64,000 bases of DNA from Caballeronia sp. SL2Y3 (GCF_022879575.1 NZ_CP084263.1:558001-622000), one strand, 5' to 3'. Positions 35,286 through 44,037 are shown, counted from the stretch's first letter. Program-made: numbers and translations. Notes: generated from the sequence alone by a model not told the origin.

Positions 35286-36224
35286 ATGAGCAATCCGGGC
35301 CGCAAGGTCATCATTTCGTGCGCCGTCACGGGCGCCACGCACGTTCCTTCGATGTCGGAGCATCTGCCGCTCACGCCCGACGATATCCGAACACAGTCGA
35401 TCGAAGCCGCCGAAGCGGGCGCCGCGATCATCCATCTGCATGCGCGTGATCCCATCGACGGACGCCCCACGCCGAGCCCCGACATCTTCAGGCAGTTCGT
35501 GCCCGCCATCGCCGAGGCGACCGATGCCGTCATCAACATCACGACAGGCGGCAGCACGCGCATGACGCTCGAAGAACGGCTCGCGTATCCGCTCGCAGCA
35601 GCCCCTGAGATGTGCTCGCTCAACATGGGCTCGATGAACTTCTCGATTCATCCGCTGGCATCGAAGATATCGACGTGGCGCTATGAATGGGAAAAGGGCT
35701 ACGTGGAAGGCATGGAAGACATGATCTTTCGCAACACCTTCAAGGACATCAAGCACATCCTGCTCGAACTGGGCGGCAAGGGCACGCGCTTCGAGTTCGA
35801 ATGCTACGACCTCGGGCATCTCTACAATCTCGCGCATTTTGTGGATCAGGGGCTCGTCAAGCCGCCGTTCTTCGTCCAGTCGGTGTTCGGCATTCTCGGC
35901 GGCATGGGCCCGGACCCGGAGAACATGACGGTGATGCGCGCCACCGCGGACCGCCTGTTCGGACGCGAAAACTACTTGTTCTCGGTGCTCGGCGCGGGTC
36001 GCCATCAGATGCCGCTCGTCACGATGAGCGCCATTCTCGGCGGCAACGTGCGTGTCGGGCTGGAAGACAGCATCTATCTTGCGAAGGGCGTGAAGGCCGC
36101 ATCCAACGCGCAGCAGGTCAGGAAAATCCGCCGCATTCTCGAAGACCTGTCGTTCGAAATCGCGACGCCCGCGGACGCCCGCGCCATGCTCGGCCTCAAA
36201 GGACGCGATCACGTCACGCTCTGA
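35286..36224 (+). CDS. Beta-keto acid cleavage enzyme (BKACE, DUF849 family)
   Basis: A 312-aa TIM-barrel enzyme. ATG 35286 begins MSNPGRKVIISCAVTGATH. The zinc ligands appear as HLHAR (HxH) near residue 48 and the Glu of 'GLEDSIYL'. 'NITTGGSTRM' and 'FELECYDLGHL'-like sequence (here FEFECYDLGHL) fit the family. BKACEs cleave a beta-keto acid with acetyl-CoA to give acetoacetate and a new CoA ester; 3-keto-5-aminohexanoate and dehydrocarnitine are known substrates. Two SDRs downstream could make the beta-keto acid from a beta-hydroxy acid. Confidence 0.9.
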   Translation: MSNPGRKVIISCAVTGATHVPSMSEHLPLTPDDIRTQSIEAAEAGAAIIHLHARDPIDGRPTPSPDIFRQFVPAIAEATDAVINITTGGSTRMTLEERLAYPLAAAPEMCSLNMGSMNFSIHPLASKISTWRYEWEKGYVEGMEDMIFRNTFKDIKHILLELGGKGTRFEFECYDLGHLYNLAHFVDQGLVKPPFFVQSVFGILGGMGPDPENMTVMRATADRLFGRENYLFSVLGAGRHQMPLVTMSAILGGNVRVGLEDSIYLAKGVKAASNAQQVRKIRRILEDLSFEIATPADARAMLGLKGRDHVTL

Positions 36225-36300
36225 TTAACGCACTTATCGAATCCACACGGCCTGCCTCAAGCAACACATAACAACGGCAGCCAATCTTTCAGGAGACAAC

Positions 36301-37650
36301 ATGGACACCGGCGCTCTCAACGACACGGTCGACGCGATCCATCGCGCCGCAACGCGCAAGGCGATGCTGCGGCTCATCCCGCTCATGTGCGCGATCTACT
36401 TCATGTCCTTTCTCGACCGCACGAACGTGGCGCTCGCGAAGGTGCAACTCGCCGCCGACGTGGGCATCAGCGCGGCCGCATACGGGCTCGGCTCGGGCAT
36501 CTTCTTCATCGGCTATGCGCTGCTCGAAGTGCCGAGCAATCTCGCGGCGCATCGCGTGGGGCCGCGCCGCTGGATCGCGCGCATCGCGGTGAGCTGGGGC
36601 ATTCTTTCGACGGCCATGATGTTCGTGCAGGGCGAGTGGTCGTTCTATGTGCTGCGCGTGCTGTTGGGCATCGCTGAAGCGGGGCTCTTTCCCGCGCTCA
36701 TGTACATGGTGACGCTGTGGTTCGCGCCCGCTGACCGGCCTATCGCGGTGGGCTGGATCTACACGGCGCCGGCGCTCGCGCTGGTGCTCGGCAATCCGAT
36801 CGGCGGCGCGCTGATGCAGTTGGGCGGCATCGGCGGCCTGCACGGCTGGCAGTGGATGTTCATGATCGAAGGCATCCCGAGCGTGCTCGCGGGCGTGCTG
36901 CTGTACTTCAAGCTGCCCGAGCGTCCGCACAATGCACGCTGGCTCTCGTCCGATGAAGCGCAAGCCCTCGAAGCCCGCGCGGTCATCGACACACACGGGC
37001 ATCCCGAGCTCACGTCGGCGGACTGGCTTTCGGCTCTGAAGCGGCCGACGACCGTGCTCATCGGGCTCATCTACTTCCTGAATCAGGTCGCCTTCGTCGG
37101 GCTGTACTTCTTCACGCCCGCGATGATTCATCAGATGCACGTGGACTCGCCGTTCATCGTCGGGCTGCTGTCGAGCAGCGTGGGCGTGGGCTTTCTGCTG
37201 GGCGTGCTGATCCTGCCGCGCATCCATCGTCGCTATGGCAACGACTGCGTGTATCTGGGCATACTCACGGCTGGGCTCGTCGCGGGCGCCTGTGCGTTCG
37301 TGGCGACGGCCCATCCGGCGGCGCGCATGACATTGCTCGCGGTCACGGCGTTCTTCGGCGGCGGCGTCCTGCCTTCGTACTGGGCCATTGCGATGAAGCG
37401 GCTGCAAGGCATTCAGGCAGCGGCGGGCCTCGCGTTCATCAATACGATCGGGCTGATCGGCGGATTCGTCGGACCGTATCTGTTCGGCATGACGGAGACC
37501 GTCACGGGGCGCAGCGATTCGGGCTTCCTCGTGATCGTCGTGGCCTCGGTGCTCGGGCTTGCGCTCGTGCCGGTCTTCGCGCGAGCGATCCGGCGCGAAG
37601 CGGGCGCGGGGTCGGCAATGAGCAATGGCAAGGCGGCCATCCACTCCTGA
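36301..37650 (+). CDS. MFS transporter, anion:cation symporter (ACS) family
   Basis: A 449-aa, 12-TM transporter. 'MSFLDRTNVALAKVQLAADVG', 'EVPSNLAAHRVGPRRWIARI' and 'LGIAEAGLFPALMYMVTLWF' are the usual ACS signatures (tartrate, phthalate, hexuronate carriers). It likely imports the carboxylate that the adjacent BKACE and SDR enzymes degrade. Lies 76 bp after the BKACE gene. Confidence 0.88.
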   Translation: MDTGALNDTVDAIHRAATRKAMLRLIPLMCAIYFMSFLDRTNVALAKVQLAADVGISAAAYGLGSGIFFIGYALLEVPSNLAAHRVGPRRWIARIAVSWGILSTAMMFVQGEWSFYVLRVLLGIAEAGLFPALMYMVTLWFAPADRPIAVGWIYTAPALALVLGNPIGGALMQLGGIGGLHGWQWMFMIEGIPSVLAGVLLYFKLPERPHNARWLSSDEAQALEARAVIDTHGHPELTSADWLSALKRPTTVLIGLIYFLNQVAFVGLYFFTPAMIHQMHVDSPFIVGLLSSSVGVGFLLGVLILPRIHRRYGNDCVYLGILTAGLVAGACAFVATAHPAARMTLLAVTAFFGGGVLPSYWAIAMKRLQGIQAAAGLAFINTIGLIGGFVGPYLFGMTETVTGRSDSGFLVIVVASVLGLALVPVFARAIRREAGAGSAMSNGKAAIHS

Positions 37651-37672
37651 CTGACACGAGAAGACTTGAACG

Positions 37673-38413
37673 ATGAGACTCCAGAACAAAGTAGCGATCA
37701 TCACGGGCGCGGGACAGGGCATCGGCGCGGCCACGGCATTGAAGTTCGCGCGCGAAGGCGCGATCGTCGTCGTGTGCGATATCAACGACTCAGCCGCGAA
37801 AGACGTGATCGCACAATGCCGCGAGGCCGGCGCTGAGGCTTCGGCGTTTCGCGTCGACATGTCCGACCGTGACAGCGTGGATGCGATGGTCGCCGCCGTG
37901 CGCGAGCGGCACGGCAGAATCGACGTGCTCGTGAACAACGCGGGCATCACGCGCGATGCGCGTCTGCAGAAGATGACCATCGAACAGTTCGATGCCGTGA
38001 TCGACGTGAATCTGCGCGCCGTGTTCCATGCAAGCCAGGCGGTGGTGGACGGCATGATCGCGCAAGGCTCGGGCGTGATTCTGAACGCGAGTTCGGTGGT
38101 CGGCATCTACGGCAACTTCGGGCAGACCAATTACGCGGCGTCCAAGTTCGGCGTGATCGGCTTTACGAAGACCTGGAGCCGTGAACTGGGGCCCAAGGGC
38201 ATTCGCGTGAACGCGGTCGCGCCGGGTTTCGTCGAGACGCCGATTCTGTCGACGATCCCCGACGACGTGCTCGGCAAGATGCGCGCGCAAGTGCCGCTCG
38301 GACGGCTCGGGCGCCCTGAAGAAGTCGCCAACGTCTACGCCTTTCTCGCAAGCGACGAAGCGAGCTATATCAACGGCGCGGTCATCGAGGTATCGGGCGG
38401 CATGACGCTTTGA
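37673..38413 (+). CDS. SDR oxidoreductase (FabG-like)
   Basis: A 246-aa classical [11 protein letters not shown] at 11-18, NNAG, catalytic '[21 protein letters not shown]', and '[14 protein letters not shown]' at the end. FabG-like enzymes interconvert beta-hydroxy and beta-keto groups, which matches the need of the BKACE encoded upstream. Third gene of the operon, 22 bp after the MFS gene. Confidence 0.9.
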   Translation: MRLQNKVAIITGAGQGIGAATALKFAREGAIVVVCDINDSAAKDVIAQCREAGAEASAFRVDMSDRDSVDAMVAAVRERHGRIDVLVNNAGITRDARLQKMTIEQFDAVIDVNLRAVFHASQAVVDGMIAQGSGVILNASSVVGIYGNFGQTNYAASKFGVIGFTKTWSRELGPKGIRVNAVAPGFVETPILSTIPDDVLGKMRAQVPLGRLGRPEEVANVYAFLASDEASYINGAVIEVSGGMTL

Positions 38414-38456
38414 TGCTTCGATGCCTCGATGCTTCGATACGGTCCCGCGCTAACGC

Positions 38457-39263
38457 ATGGTCCACCTGAACATGAACACATTCGAACTTTTGAAACCGCA
38501 GCCGGGCTTGCGCGTTCTCGTCACCGGCGCGGCGTCGGGCATCGGCGCGGGCATTGCACAAGCCTTTCTTGAGACGCAGGCCCATGTATTCATCTGCGAT
38601 GTGGATGCCGCGGCGGTCCAACGCTTCACGGCCACGCATGCGTCGCTGCATGGCTGCGTGGCCGACGTGAGCGATCCGCAGCAGGTCGATCACGTCATCG
38701 ACGAAGCGCGCGCCGCGCTCGGCGGCCTCGACGTGCTCGTGAACAACGCGGGCATCGCGGGTCCGACGGGACCGGTCGAAGAACTCGACCCCTCGCAATG
38801 GGAGCGCACGGTCACGACCAATCTCAACAGCCAGTTCTACTTCTTGCGCAAGGCCGTTCCGCTTATGAAAGAGACGTCGGAGCGGGCGAGCATCGTCACG
38901 ATGTCGTCGGTGGCGGGGCGGCTCGGCTATGCGTTTCGCACGCCGTATGCCGCGACGAAGTGGGCGCTCGTGGGCCTCATGAAGTCGCTCGCTATCGAGC
39001 TGGGCCCGAGCAACATTCGCGTCAACGCGATCTTGCCCGGCGTGGTGCAGGGCGAACGGATGGATCGCGTGATCGCGGCGCGCGCGCAGTCGGTCGGCGC
39101 TACGTTCGATGCCATGCGCGACGAGTATCTGAAGAAGATATCGCTGCGTCGCATGGTGACGGTCGAGGACATCGCAGCGATGACGCTTTTTCTTGCTTCG
39201 CCTGCGGCGGGGAACGTCACGGGGCAGGCTATCAGCGTGGATGGGAACGTGGAGTATTTGTGA
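38457..39263 (+). CDS. SDR oxidoreductase, second in operon
   Basis: A 268-aa classical SDR with TGAASGIGAGIA, NNAG, catalytic Ser and 'YAATK' motif ('SSVAGRLGYAFRTPYAATKWALVG') and 'LFLASPAAGNVTGQAISVDGN'. The first ATG has no strong SD; an in-frame ATG at 38472 (MNTFELLKPQ) is an alternative. By eye it is clearly diverged from the preceding SDR, so it probably acts on another step or stereoisomer. Confidence 0.88.
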   Translation: MVHLNMNTFELLKPQPGLRVLVTGAASGIGAGIAQAFLETQAHVFICDVDAAAVQRFTATHASLHGCVADVSDPQQVDHVIDEARAALGGLDVLVNNAGIAGPTGPVEELDPSQWERTVTTNLNSQFYFLRKAVPLMKETSERASIVTMSSVAGRLGYAFRTPYAATKWALVGLMKSLAIELGPSNIRVNAILPGVVQGERMDRVIAARAQSVGATFDAMRDEYLKKISLRRMVTVEDIAAMTLFLASPAAGNVTGQAISVDGNVEYL

Positions 39264-39595
39264 GGCGGGGTGTTATTGTCTTAGCGCCGCCTTCTGCGGG
39301 ATGCAGCGTTTACCGCAACGAATAACTTCAGCGAGATAGCGGTCCATACACGTCGCCCCGCCGACCAAGAGGACGGTGCCTATCGCCATGACTGGCACAC
39401 ACTTCGAAGAGTACCCGCGCTAACCTGGCGATTCCGACTATCCGTCGCGCCATAGGCCCAAGAGAGCGGCCTTAGTAGCTTTCGGAAATAAACGTTAGGA
39501 GTACAATAAGTCGAGTGGTGCGGGTCAATCGGCGGGACGTTGACCTGAAGTTGGGCACCTCAGTGGTTTATGACTAAGGCTTGGTTTTCCGCGAT
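39264..39595. other. Gene-free, AT-richer junction before the effector islet
   Basis: About 330 bases with no credible gene. Base composition falls from about 39480 onward (for example GGAAATAAACGTTAGGAGTA), marking the edge of a compositionally different islet. No vgrG or PAAR remnant can be read in any frame. Confidence 0.4.
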
Positions 39596-39814
39596 ATGTC
39601 TTGCATTAGGGGCACGGCGGAGTACTGGCGAAGCTACGACGAGCAGTTCATCCTCTGCGACGCTGGGAGTGGCGAGCCGCTCGCAGGTTGTCGCTATCGC
39701 ATCCATTGCGGATCGGGGCGAGTGACTGAGGGAACGACAGACGCGCTCGGCAGAACCCAACGGATCGCGGCCTCGGGTCCCGAAACACTTCGGCTGCATG
39801 TAGAAGGTGTATGA
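39596..39814 (+). pseudogene. T6SS effector-associated domain fragment
   Basis: A 72-aa frame from ATG 39596 reads 'YWRSYDEQFILCDAGSGEP' then 'RYRIHCGSGRVTEGTTDALGR'. This pattern (YDEQF..D..TGEPL..YRI..G...EG.TD..GRTQ) is a small transthyretin-like domain usually found at the C-terminus of VgrG or PAAR proteins carrying a T6SS effector. Here the delivery module is missing and a stop lies directly upstream, with no SD, so it looks like a remnant or a re-started stand-alone adaptor. Its TGA overlaps the next ATG (ATGA). Confidence 0.6.
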
Positions 39815-40482
39815 GCATGGCGGATCAGGAATTTTTTGAAGTAGGAAGCGCAACGACAAACACGGTGGAGGGATCATCGACCACAGTCTTCATCGATTCG
39901 ACGCCTATTTGTCCCAATATGACGGACCGCGAGTTTCGTGAACTCGCCGCCAGGCTGCTCAAATCTTCGCAAGGCCTGGTCGAGCGACGGCTGGCTGATT
40001 TGAGACGGTACGACGCTAAGACCAAAGAGAGAATGACTTTTTGGTTTGGAACTAGCGATGAGTCTAGTCGCCGCTATCTGATAGCCGGGTTTGAGAAAGT
40101 CAGTCGGGTCCTGGGTGATCTGAGACCGACTAATCTGATTCGTTCACTATCCGATGAGGACCGTTCCCTGGGTTGCGCGCCGAACTTGAAGAATCTGGAT
40201 GGTGAGGCGGCGCACGTGTGCAAGCCCAACATTACCACCCGAAGAATTGCAATTGCCATTCAATTCTGCACTACGCTCACCAACTTCAAGATGTTCGCCG
40301 ATTCTCGCGTCTCGACGCTAATTCACGAGGTGACGCATTTCGTCGATACGTTCGACAGTACCGATGAAATGTATTCGATTTCGACGCCATTGGCCCTTTG
40401 GGGACAACGCAACTCTGCATTGGCATTAAGTAACGCTGACTCTCTCGCGGGGTTCGTCGTCTACGATGAAAGCATTGATTAA
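39811..40482 (+). CDS. M35-type (aspzincin) zinc metallopeptidase, putative T6SS effector
   Basis: A 223-aa protein, start at 39811 overlapping the previous stop, or ATG 39817. The zinc motif HEVTH is in 'LIHEVTHFVDTFDS' near residue 173 and a downstream 'SNADSLAGFVVY' supplies the aspzincin Asp, the arrangement of M35-like peptidases used as antibacterial T6SS toxins. There is no signal peptide, as expected for injected effectors. Codon use is plainly less GC-rich than neighbours, indicating transfer. Toxic activity is inferred, not shown. Confidence 0.72.
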   Translation: MSMADQEFFEVGSATTNTVEGSSTTVFIDSTPICPNMTDREFRELAARLLKSSQGLVERRLADLRRYDAKTKERMTFWFGTSDESSRRYLIAGFEKVSRVLGDLRPTNLIRSLSDEDRSLGCAPNLKNLDGEAAHVCKPNITTRRIAIAIQFCTTLTNFKMFADSRVSTLIHEVTHFVDTFDSTDEMYSISTPLALWGQRNSALALSNADSLAGFVVYDESID

Positions 40483-40912
40483 CTGGACGATCATTGGCGC
40501 ACTGGTGGTTTCGGCTTCCAGCGAAGCGGCTTGCAACGGGTCGTTGAATATGCCCGCGCAGCATTATATTGTCCATTTCGGCAAGGGAAGCTCAGAGCCG
40601 TCGGTTGAGGAGAAAGCCCGCCTGAACGCTTGGGCTGCGGAAATGAACGCGCGATTTCCGCTGCATCAGTGGTTATTGGTCGACGGCGCTGCGACGCCCA
40701 ATGAAGACACACCCCAAACGCTCGCGTCCCGGCGTGCAGTGAACACGGCCAAAGCAGCGTTAGACGCGGGTTTGATCAGAGCGCCGATTGAGGTAAAGAG
40801 CGAAGTCGGTTCTCTTGGGAATCCGTCGAGCTACCTCCCAGAAGAGGATTCGGCCACTTTGCAGCTAAGTCCGGGCTGCCCGGACAATTGCTGTCAGCGG
40901 CCTAGCGACTAA
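40466..40912 (+). CDS. Exported OmpA-like small protein, putative immunity partner
   Basis: A 148-aa protein whose ATG lies 17 bp inside the peptidase gene. The signal peptide MKALINWTIIGALVVSASSE is followed by AAC, a possible lipobox. The mature part has an OmpA-C-like pattern ('LVDGAATPNEDTPQTLASRR', Ala-rich helix) and a Cys-rich end (CPDNCC). Overlap with a periplasm-acting toxin gene and export to that compartment suit an immunity protein. Alternatively it is an OmpA-family peptidoglycan-binding accessory. Lower GC like the peptidase gene. Confidence 0.55.
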   Translation: MKALINWTIIGALVVSASSEAACNGSLNMPAQHYIVHFGKGSSEPSVEEKARLNAWAAEMNARFPLHQWLLVDGAATPNEDTPQTLASRRAVNTAKAALDAGLIRAPIEVKSEVGSLGNPSSYLPEEDSATLQLSPGCPDNCCQRPSD

Positions 40913-40973
40913 AGAGAATCCCGCATGCGAGAGCCGCTCACAAGATTCTGAGCGGCTCGCGGATCAGTCCCGC

Positions 40974-41537
40974 TCACTCCCACTTCTCCCCATCCCCCAG
41001 CAAGCTCTTGATCTTCTCCTCCGTCTGCGCGTACTGCCCTTCGCCGAAGTGGCTGTACACGAGCTTGCCGTTCTGATCGATCAGATACAGCGCGGGCCAG
41101 TACTGATTGCCGTAAGCCTGCCATGTCGCGAACTGGTTGTCCTGCGCGACCGGATACGTAATGCCGTTCTTCGCAATCGCTTTCTTGAGATTGCCCGTAT
41201 CGCGTTCGAATGCGAATTCCGGCGAATGCACGCCGATCACCACGAGCCCCTTGTCGCGATAGCGCGCGTTCCACTCCTTGATATACGGCAGCGTGTGCGC
41301 GCAGTTGATGCAGTCGAAGGTCCAGAAATCGACGAGCACCACCTTCCCCCGCAACTGCTTCAATTGCAGCGGCGCGCTGTTGAACCAGTTGTCGATGCCC
41401 GTGAACTCGGGCGCTTGTTCTCCGTTCGCGATAGCCGCGGAGCCGAGCGCCGACGCGCCGTTCGACGCGAATGCCGCAAAGCCCGCCGTCGCCGCGATGC
41501 CGAGCGCGACTGCTGCAATCCTCAGACGACCGTACAT
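40974..41537 (-). CDS. Exported TlpA-like redoxin
   Basis: A 187-aa protein, ATG 41537 with AAGGAGA upstream, and an N-terminal signal/anchor (MYGRLRIAAVALGIAATAG). The redoxin domain has 'VVLVDFWTFDCINC', so the active site is CINC, then 'GVHSPEFAFERDTGNLKKAI' and 'NQYWPALYLIDQNGKLVYSHFGEG'. It is nearly the same as the redoxin domain of the divergent DipZ. It probably reduces or isomerises periplasmic thiols. Its promoter carries the TGTATC composite element. Confidence 0.88.
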   Translation of the reverse strand: MYGRLRIAAVALGIAATAGFAAFASNGASALGSAAIANGEQAPEFTGIDNWFNSAPLQLKQLRGKVVLVDFWTFDCINCAHTLPYIKEWNARYRDKGLVVIGVHSPEFAFERDTGNLKKAIAKNGITYPVAQDNQFATWQAYGNQYWPALYLIDQNGKLVYSHFGEGQYAQTEEKIKSLLGDGEKWE

Positions 41538-41571
41538 GGTGACTCTCCTTGGGTGGTTGATGTCAGCCCGT

Positions 41572-41666
41572 ATTGCAGCGCGCCGATGTATCCGCACTGT
41601 GTCCCGCGTCGAAGCGAATCGCGTCGTCATGTATCGCCGCGCGCCGCGGATACATTGCGATACATA
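41572..41666 (-). promoter_or_regulatory. TGTATC composite element, redoxin/dipZ divergent promoter
   Basis: On the minus strand: TGTATC (41664), 4 nt, TGTATCC (ending 41648), then inverted GATACAT at 41636-41630. A second block GATAC-N4-GCGCG-CTGCAAT lies at 41592-41572, 72 bp downstream of the first repeat. The redoxin ATG is 35 bp beyond. The same layout recurs before two DUF4148 loci. Direct repeats 10 bp apart fit an OmpR-family regulator. Confidence 0.65.
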
Positions 41667-41744
41667 ACGCCCTGATCGAGACATTCGCGCGATACATGTC
41701 AGCCGTGAAATAGCGCCATCGCTTATTTCATGGAGGCCAGTCTC

Positions 41745-43514
41745 ATGTTGCTGATCATCGTGGCTTTTCTGGGCGGCGCGTTCACCGTGCTCAGTCCCTG
41801 CATTCTGCCGGTCGTGCCGCTCATCTTCGCACGCACCGACCGGCCGTTTCTCACCGATCGCCTGCCGTTGCTCGCCGGCCTCGCCGGCATGTTCACGCTC
41901 GTCACCGGCGTGGGCGCGGCGGGTCTCGCGGGCGCGGCGCAGTTGAGTCAGTACGGCCGCTGGCTCGCGCTCGGGCTGTTCGCGCTGTTCGGCGCATCGC
42001 TGCTCTTTCCCGCTATCGCCGCACGCCTCGCGTTGCCGCTCTCGGCGCTGGCGGATCGCTTCATCGCGCGGTCTCAGGCGCAAAGCGCATCGCGCCGCAT
42101 TCTTCCGGCGATGCTGCTCGGCGCGGCCACCGGCCTGCTTTGGGCGCCGTGCGCCGGTCCGATACTCGGCGCGATTCTCTCAGGCGCAGCGCTCAATGGC
42201 GCGAACTGGCACACCGGCGCGGCGCTCGCGGCCTATGCGACAGGCGCGGCGTGCGCGCTCGCGGTGGCGTCGTCGCTCGGCAAGCGCGCGCTCGACGGCC
42301 TCAAGCGATCGTTCGGCATCGGCGAGCACGTGCGCCGCGCGATGGGCGCGCTCGTGCTGTTGACCGTCGCCGCTATCGCTTCGGGCGTCGACACGCGCGT
42401 GCTCGCGCTCGTCAATGGCGTCTCGACCGATGGCATCGAAAGCCGGCTCGTCGCGCTCTTGTCCGCGCGCACGCCGTCGACCGGCGATGCGCAAAAGCCG
42501 CGCATCGTGCGCGTGGGGATGTCGTCTCCGAACGCATCGGCGAATCTTCCGGTACAAGGCGCGCTGCCCGCGCTCGACGGCGCGACGCAGTGGCTCAACT
42601 CTCCGCCGCTTTCGCGCGATGCGTTGCGCGGCAAGGTCGTCGTCGTCAACTTCTGGACGTACTCGTGCATCAACTGCCTGCGCACGCTGCCGTATCTGCG
42701 GACGTGGGCGCAGCAGTACGGCGGCAACGGGCTCGTCGTGCTCGGCGTGCATACGCCCGAATTCGCCTTCGAGCACGACACCGGCAACGTTCGGCGCGCG
42801 CTGCGGGATCTGCGCGTGTCGTATCCCGTCGCGGTCGATAACGATTACCGCATCTGGCAAGCGTTCGGCAATCGCTATTGGCCGGCGTTCTATATCGTCG
42901 ATCAGGAAGGGCGCATCCGCTATCACCACTTCGGCGAAGGCGGCTACCAGGAGGCCGAGCATGTGATCCGGCAATTGCTCGGCGATGCGGCCAGCACGCC
43001 GGACGCGAGCGCGCGCCCGGCCGTCGTCGCAAGCGGCACGCAAGTGGCCGCCGATCCGGCGCACGAGGCGTCGAGCGAAACGTATGTCGGCTATCGCGAG
43101 GCAGAAGGACAGGCGTCCAGCCAGCAAGTCGTGCGCGATGCCGCCGCCGACTACGCGCTGCCGCCCCGTCTTGCGCTGAACGAATGGGCGCTCGGCGGGC
43201 AGTGGACCGTCGGCGCGGAGGCGGCCGTGCCGGCGGCGCCGCATGCGCGCATCGCGTATCGCTTTCATGCGCGCGATCTTCATCTCGTGCTCGCGCCCGC
43301 CGCCGACGGCAAGCCGGTGCGCTTTCGCGTGACCGTGGATGGCGCGGCGCCGGGCGCGTCGCACGGCGCGGACGTCGATGCGAACGGCAACGGCGTCGTC
43401 GATGCCGCGCGCCTCTATCAACTCGTGCGCCAGAGCGGAACCGTCGATGACCGCACGTTCCAGATCGAGTTTCTCGACGGCGGCGCGCGAGCTTATGCAT
43501 TCACCTTCGGCTGA
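41745..43514 (+). CDS. dipZ: DipZ-like CcdA-thioredoxin fusion protein
   Basis: Start set at ATG 41745: GGAGG lies 8 nt upstream, inside the apparent earlier start at 41730. The 589-aa product has three parts. A CcdA/DsbD-type six-TM domain carries paired cysteines in SPCILP and APCAGP. A redoxin domain has SCINC (near residue 305). A C-terminal beta-sandwich domain (PF17991-like) ends the protein. It moves reducing power from cytosolic thioredoxin across the membrane to its own periplasmic redoxin domain, and perhaps to the separate redoxin encoded divergently. Confidence 0.88.
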   Translation: MLLIIVAFLGGAFTVLSPCILPVVPLIFARTDRPFLTDRLPLLAGLAGMFTLVTGVGAAGLAGAAQLSQYGRWLALGLFALFGASLLFPAIAARLALPLSALADRFIARSQAQSASRRILPAMLLGAATGLLWAPCAGPILGAILSGAALNGANWHTGAALAAYATGAACALAVASSLGKRALDGLKRSFGIGEHVRRAMGALVLLTVAAIASGVDTRVLALVNGVSTDGIESRLVALLSARTPSTGDAQKPRIVRVGMSSPNASANLPVQGALPALDGATQWLNSPPLSRDALRGKVVVVNFWTYSCINCLRTLPYLRTWAQQYGGNGLVVLGVHTPEFAFEHDTGNVRRALRDLRVSYPVAVDNDYRIWQAFGNRYWPAFYIVDQEGRIRYHHFGEGGYQEAEHVIRQLLGDAASTPDASARPAVVASGTQVAADPAHEASSETYVGYREAEGQASSQQVVRDAAADYALPPRLALNEWALGGQWTVGAEAAVPAAPHARIAYRFHARDLHLVLAPAADGKPVRFRVTVDGAAPGASHGADVDANGNGVVDAARLYQLVRQSGTVDDRTFQIEFLDGGARAYAFTFG

Positions 43515-43518
43515 TCTC

Positions 43519-43611
43519 TGTATCGCTGTGTATCCGGCGCGGCGCGTGACATATGCGCTTGCACTGCGCAGCCAAAGCGGAAACAAGCCAGATACGTTCG
43601 CGCGTTTCAAT
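43519..43611 (+). promoter_or_regulatory. TGTATC composite element upstream of DUF4148 gene
   Basis: TGTATC-GCTG-TGTATCC (43519-43535), a weaker inverted half GACATA about 12 bp on, and the second block GATAC-N4-GCGCG-TTTCAAT at 43591-43611, exactly 72 bp after the first repeat. Starts 5 bp after the dipZ stop, so the DUF4148 gene has its own promoter. Confidence 0.65.
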
Positions 43612-43620
43612 ACGTCTCAT

Positions 43621-43648
43621 GCAAGGCCGGTTCGATTCCGGTCTTGCA
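43621..43648 (+). repeat. Hairpin in the leader of the DUF4148 gene
   Basis: GCAAGGCCGG and CCGGTCTTGC pair (one G-T) around TTCGATT. The loop resembles a tRNA T-loop, but no acceptor or anticodon arm exists upstream. It sits in the 5' leader, about 28 bp before the ATG at 43677. Confidence 0.45.
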
Positions 43649-43676
43649 GTCAACCCCTCGACCTTCGGAGAACATC

Positions 43677-43973
43677 ATGAAAGCCATGCAACTGAGTGCT
43701 GCCGCCGCGCTTGCCGTCGCGCCCATCGTTACCTTTGCGCAGAGCGCGGACGGCATCACGCGCGCGCAAGTGCGTGCGGAACTCGTTCAACTGGAGCAGG
43801 CCGGCTATAACCCGGCAAGCGATCATTCGCAGTATCCGAAGAACATAGAGGCCGCCGTTGCGCGCCTGCATTCGGGCGATGCCGCATATGGCGGCGCAGT
43901 GGCCGGCGCGTCGCAGGCGGGCGCGCGACAGGGTGAGGTCGTTGGTCTGGGCTCGTTGTACGCGCGTCCGTGA
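43677..43973 (+). CDS. DUF4148 exported small protein
   Basis: A 98-aa protein, CGGAG 6 nt before the ATG, with a signal peptide ending IVTFAQS. The mature part has the DUF4148 motif 'TRAQVRAELVQLEQAGYNP' and a Gly/Ala-rich C-terminus. DUF4148 proteins are abundant, short, periplasmic and of unknown function in Burkholderiales, often under two-component or stress control. Related to the triplet at 47352-48146, which shares its promoter architecture. Confidence 0.85.
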   Translation: MKAMQLSAAAALAVAPIVTFAQSADGITRAQVRAELVQLEQAGYNPASDHSQYPKNIEAAVARLHSGDAAYGGAVAGASQAGARQGEVVGLGSLYARP

Positions 43974-44037
43974 TGTGGATGGCGTTCGTATCGCGCGGAA
44001 GTGGTTGCGCGGTGCGAACGCCGGGCCTTCGCGCGAT

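Noticed and set aside
36289..38106. 605-codon minus-strand frame opposite the MFS and SDR genes
   Set aside because: Antisense shadow of clear MFS and SDR genes, low-complexity and without SD.
39571..39720. Alternative frame MTKAWFSAICLALGA as a signal peptide of the T6SS fragment
   Set aside because: It looks signal-like but runs out of frame with the recognisable domain and soon stops; a single frameshift could join them, but nothing confirms it.
43621..43648. tRNA gene or tRNA-derived attachment site
   Set aside because: The T-arm-like loop TTCGATT is present but there is no matching acceptor, D or anticodon arm within 70 bp upstream, so it is only a hairpin.
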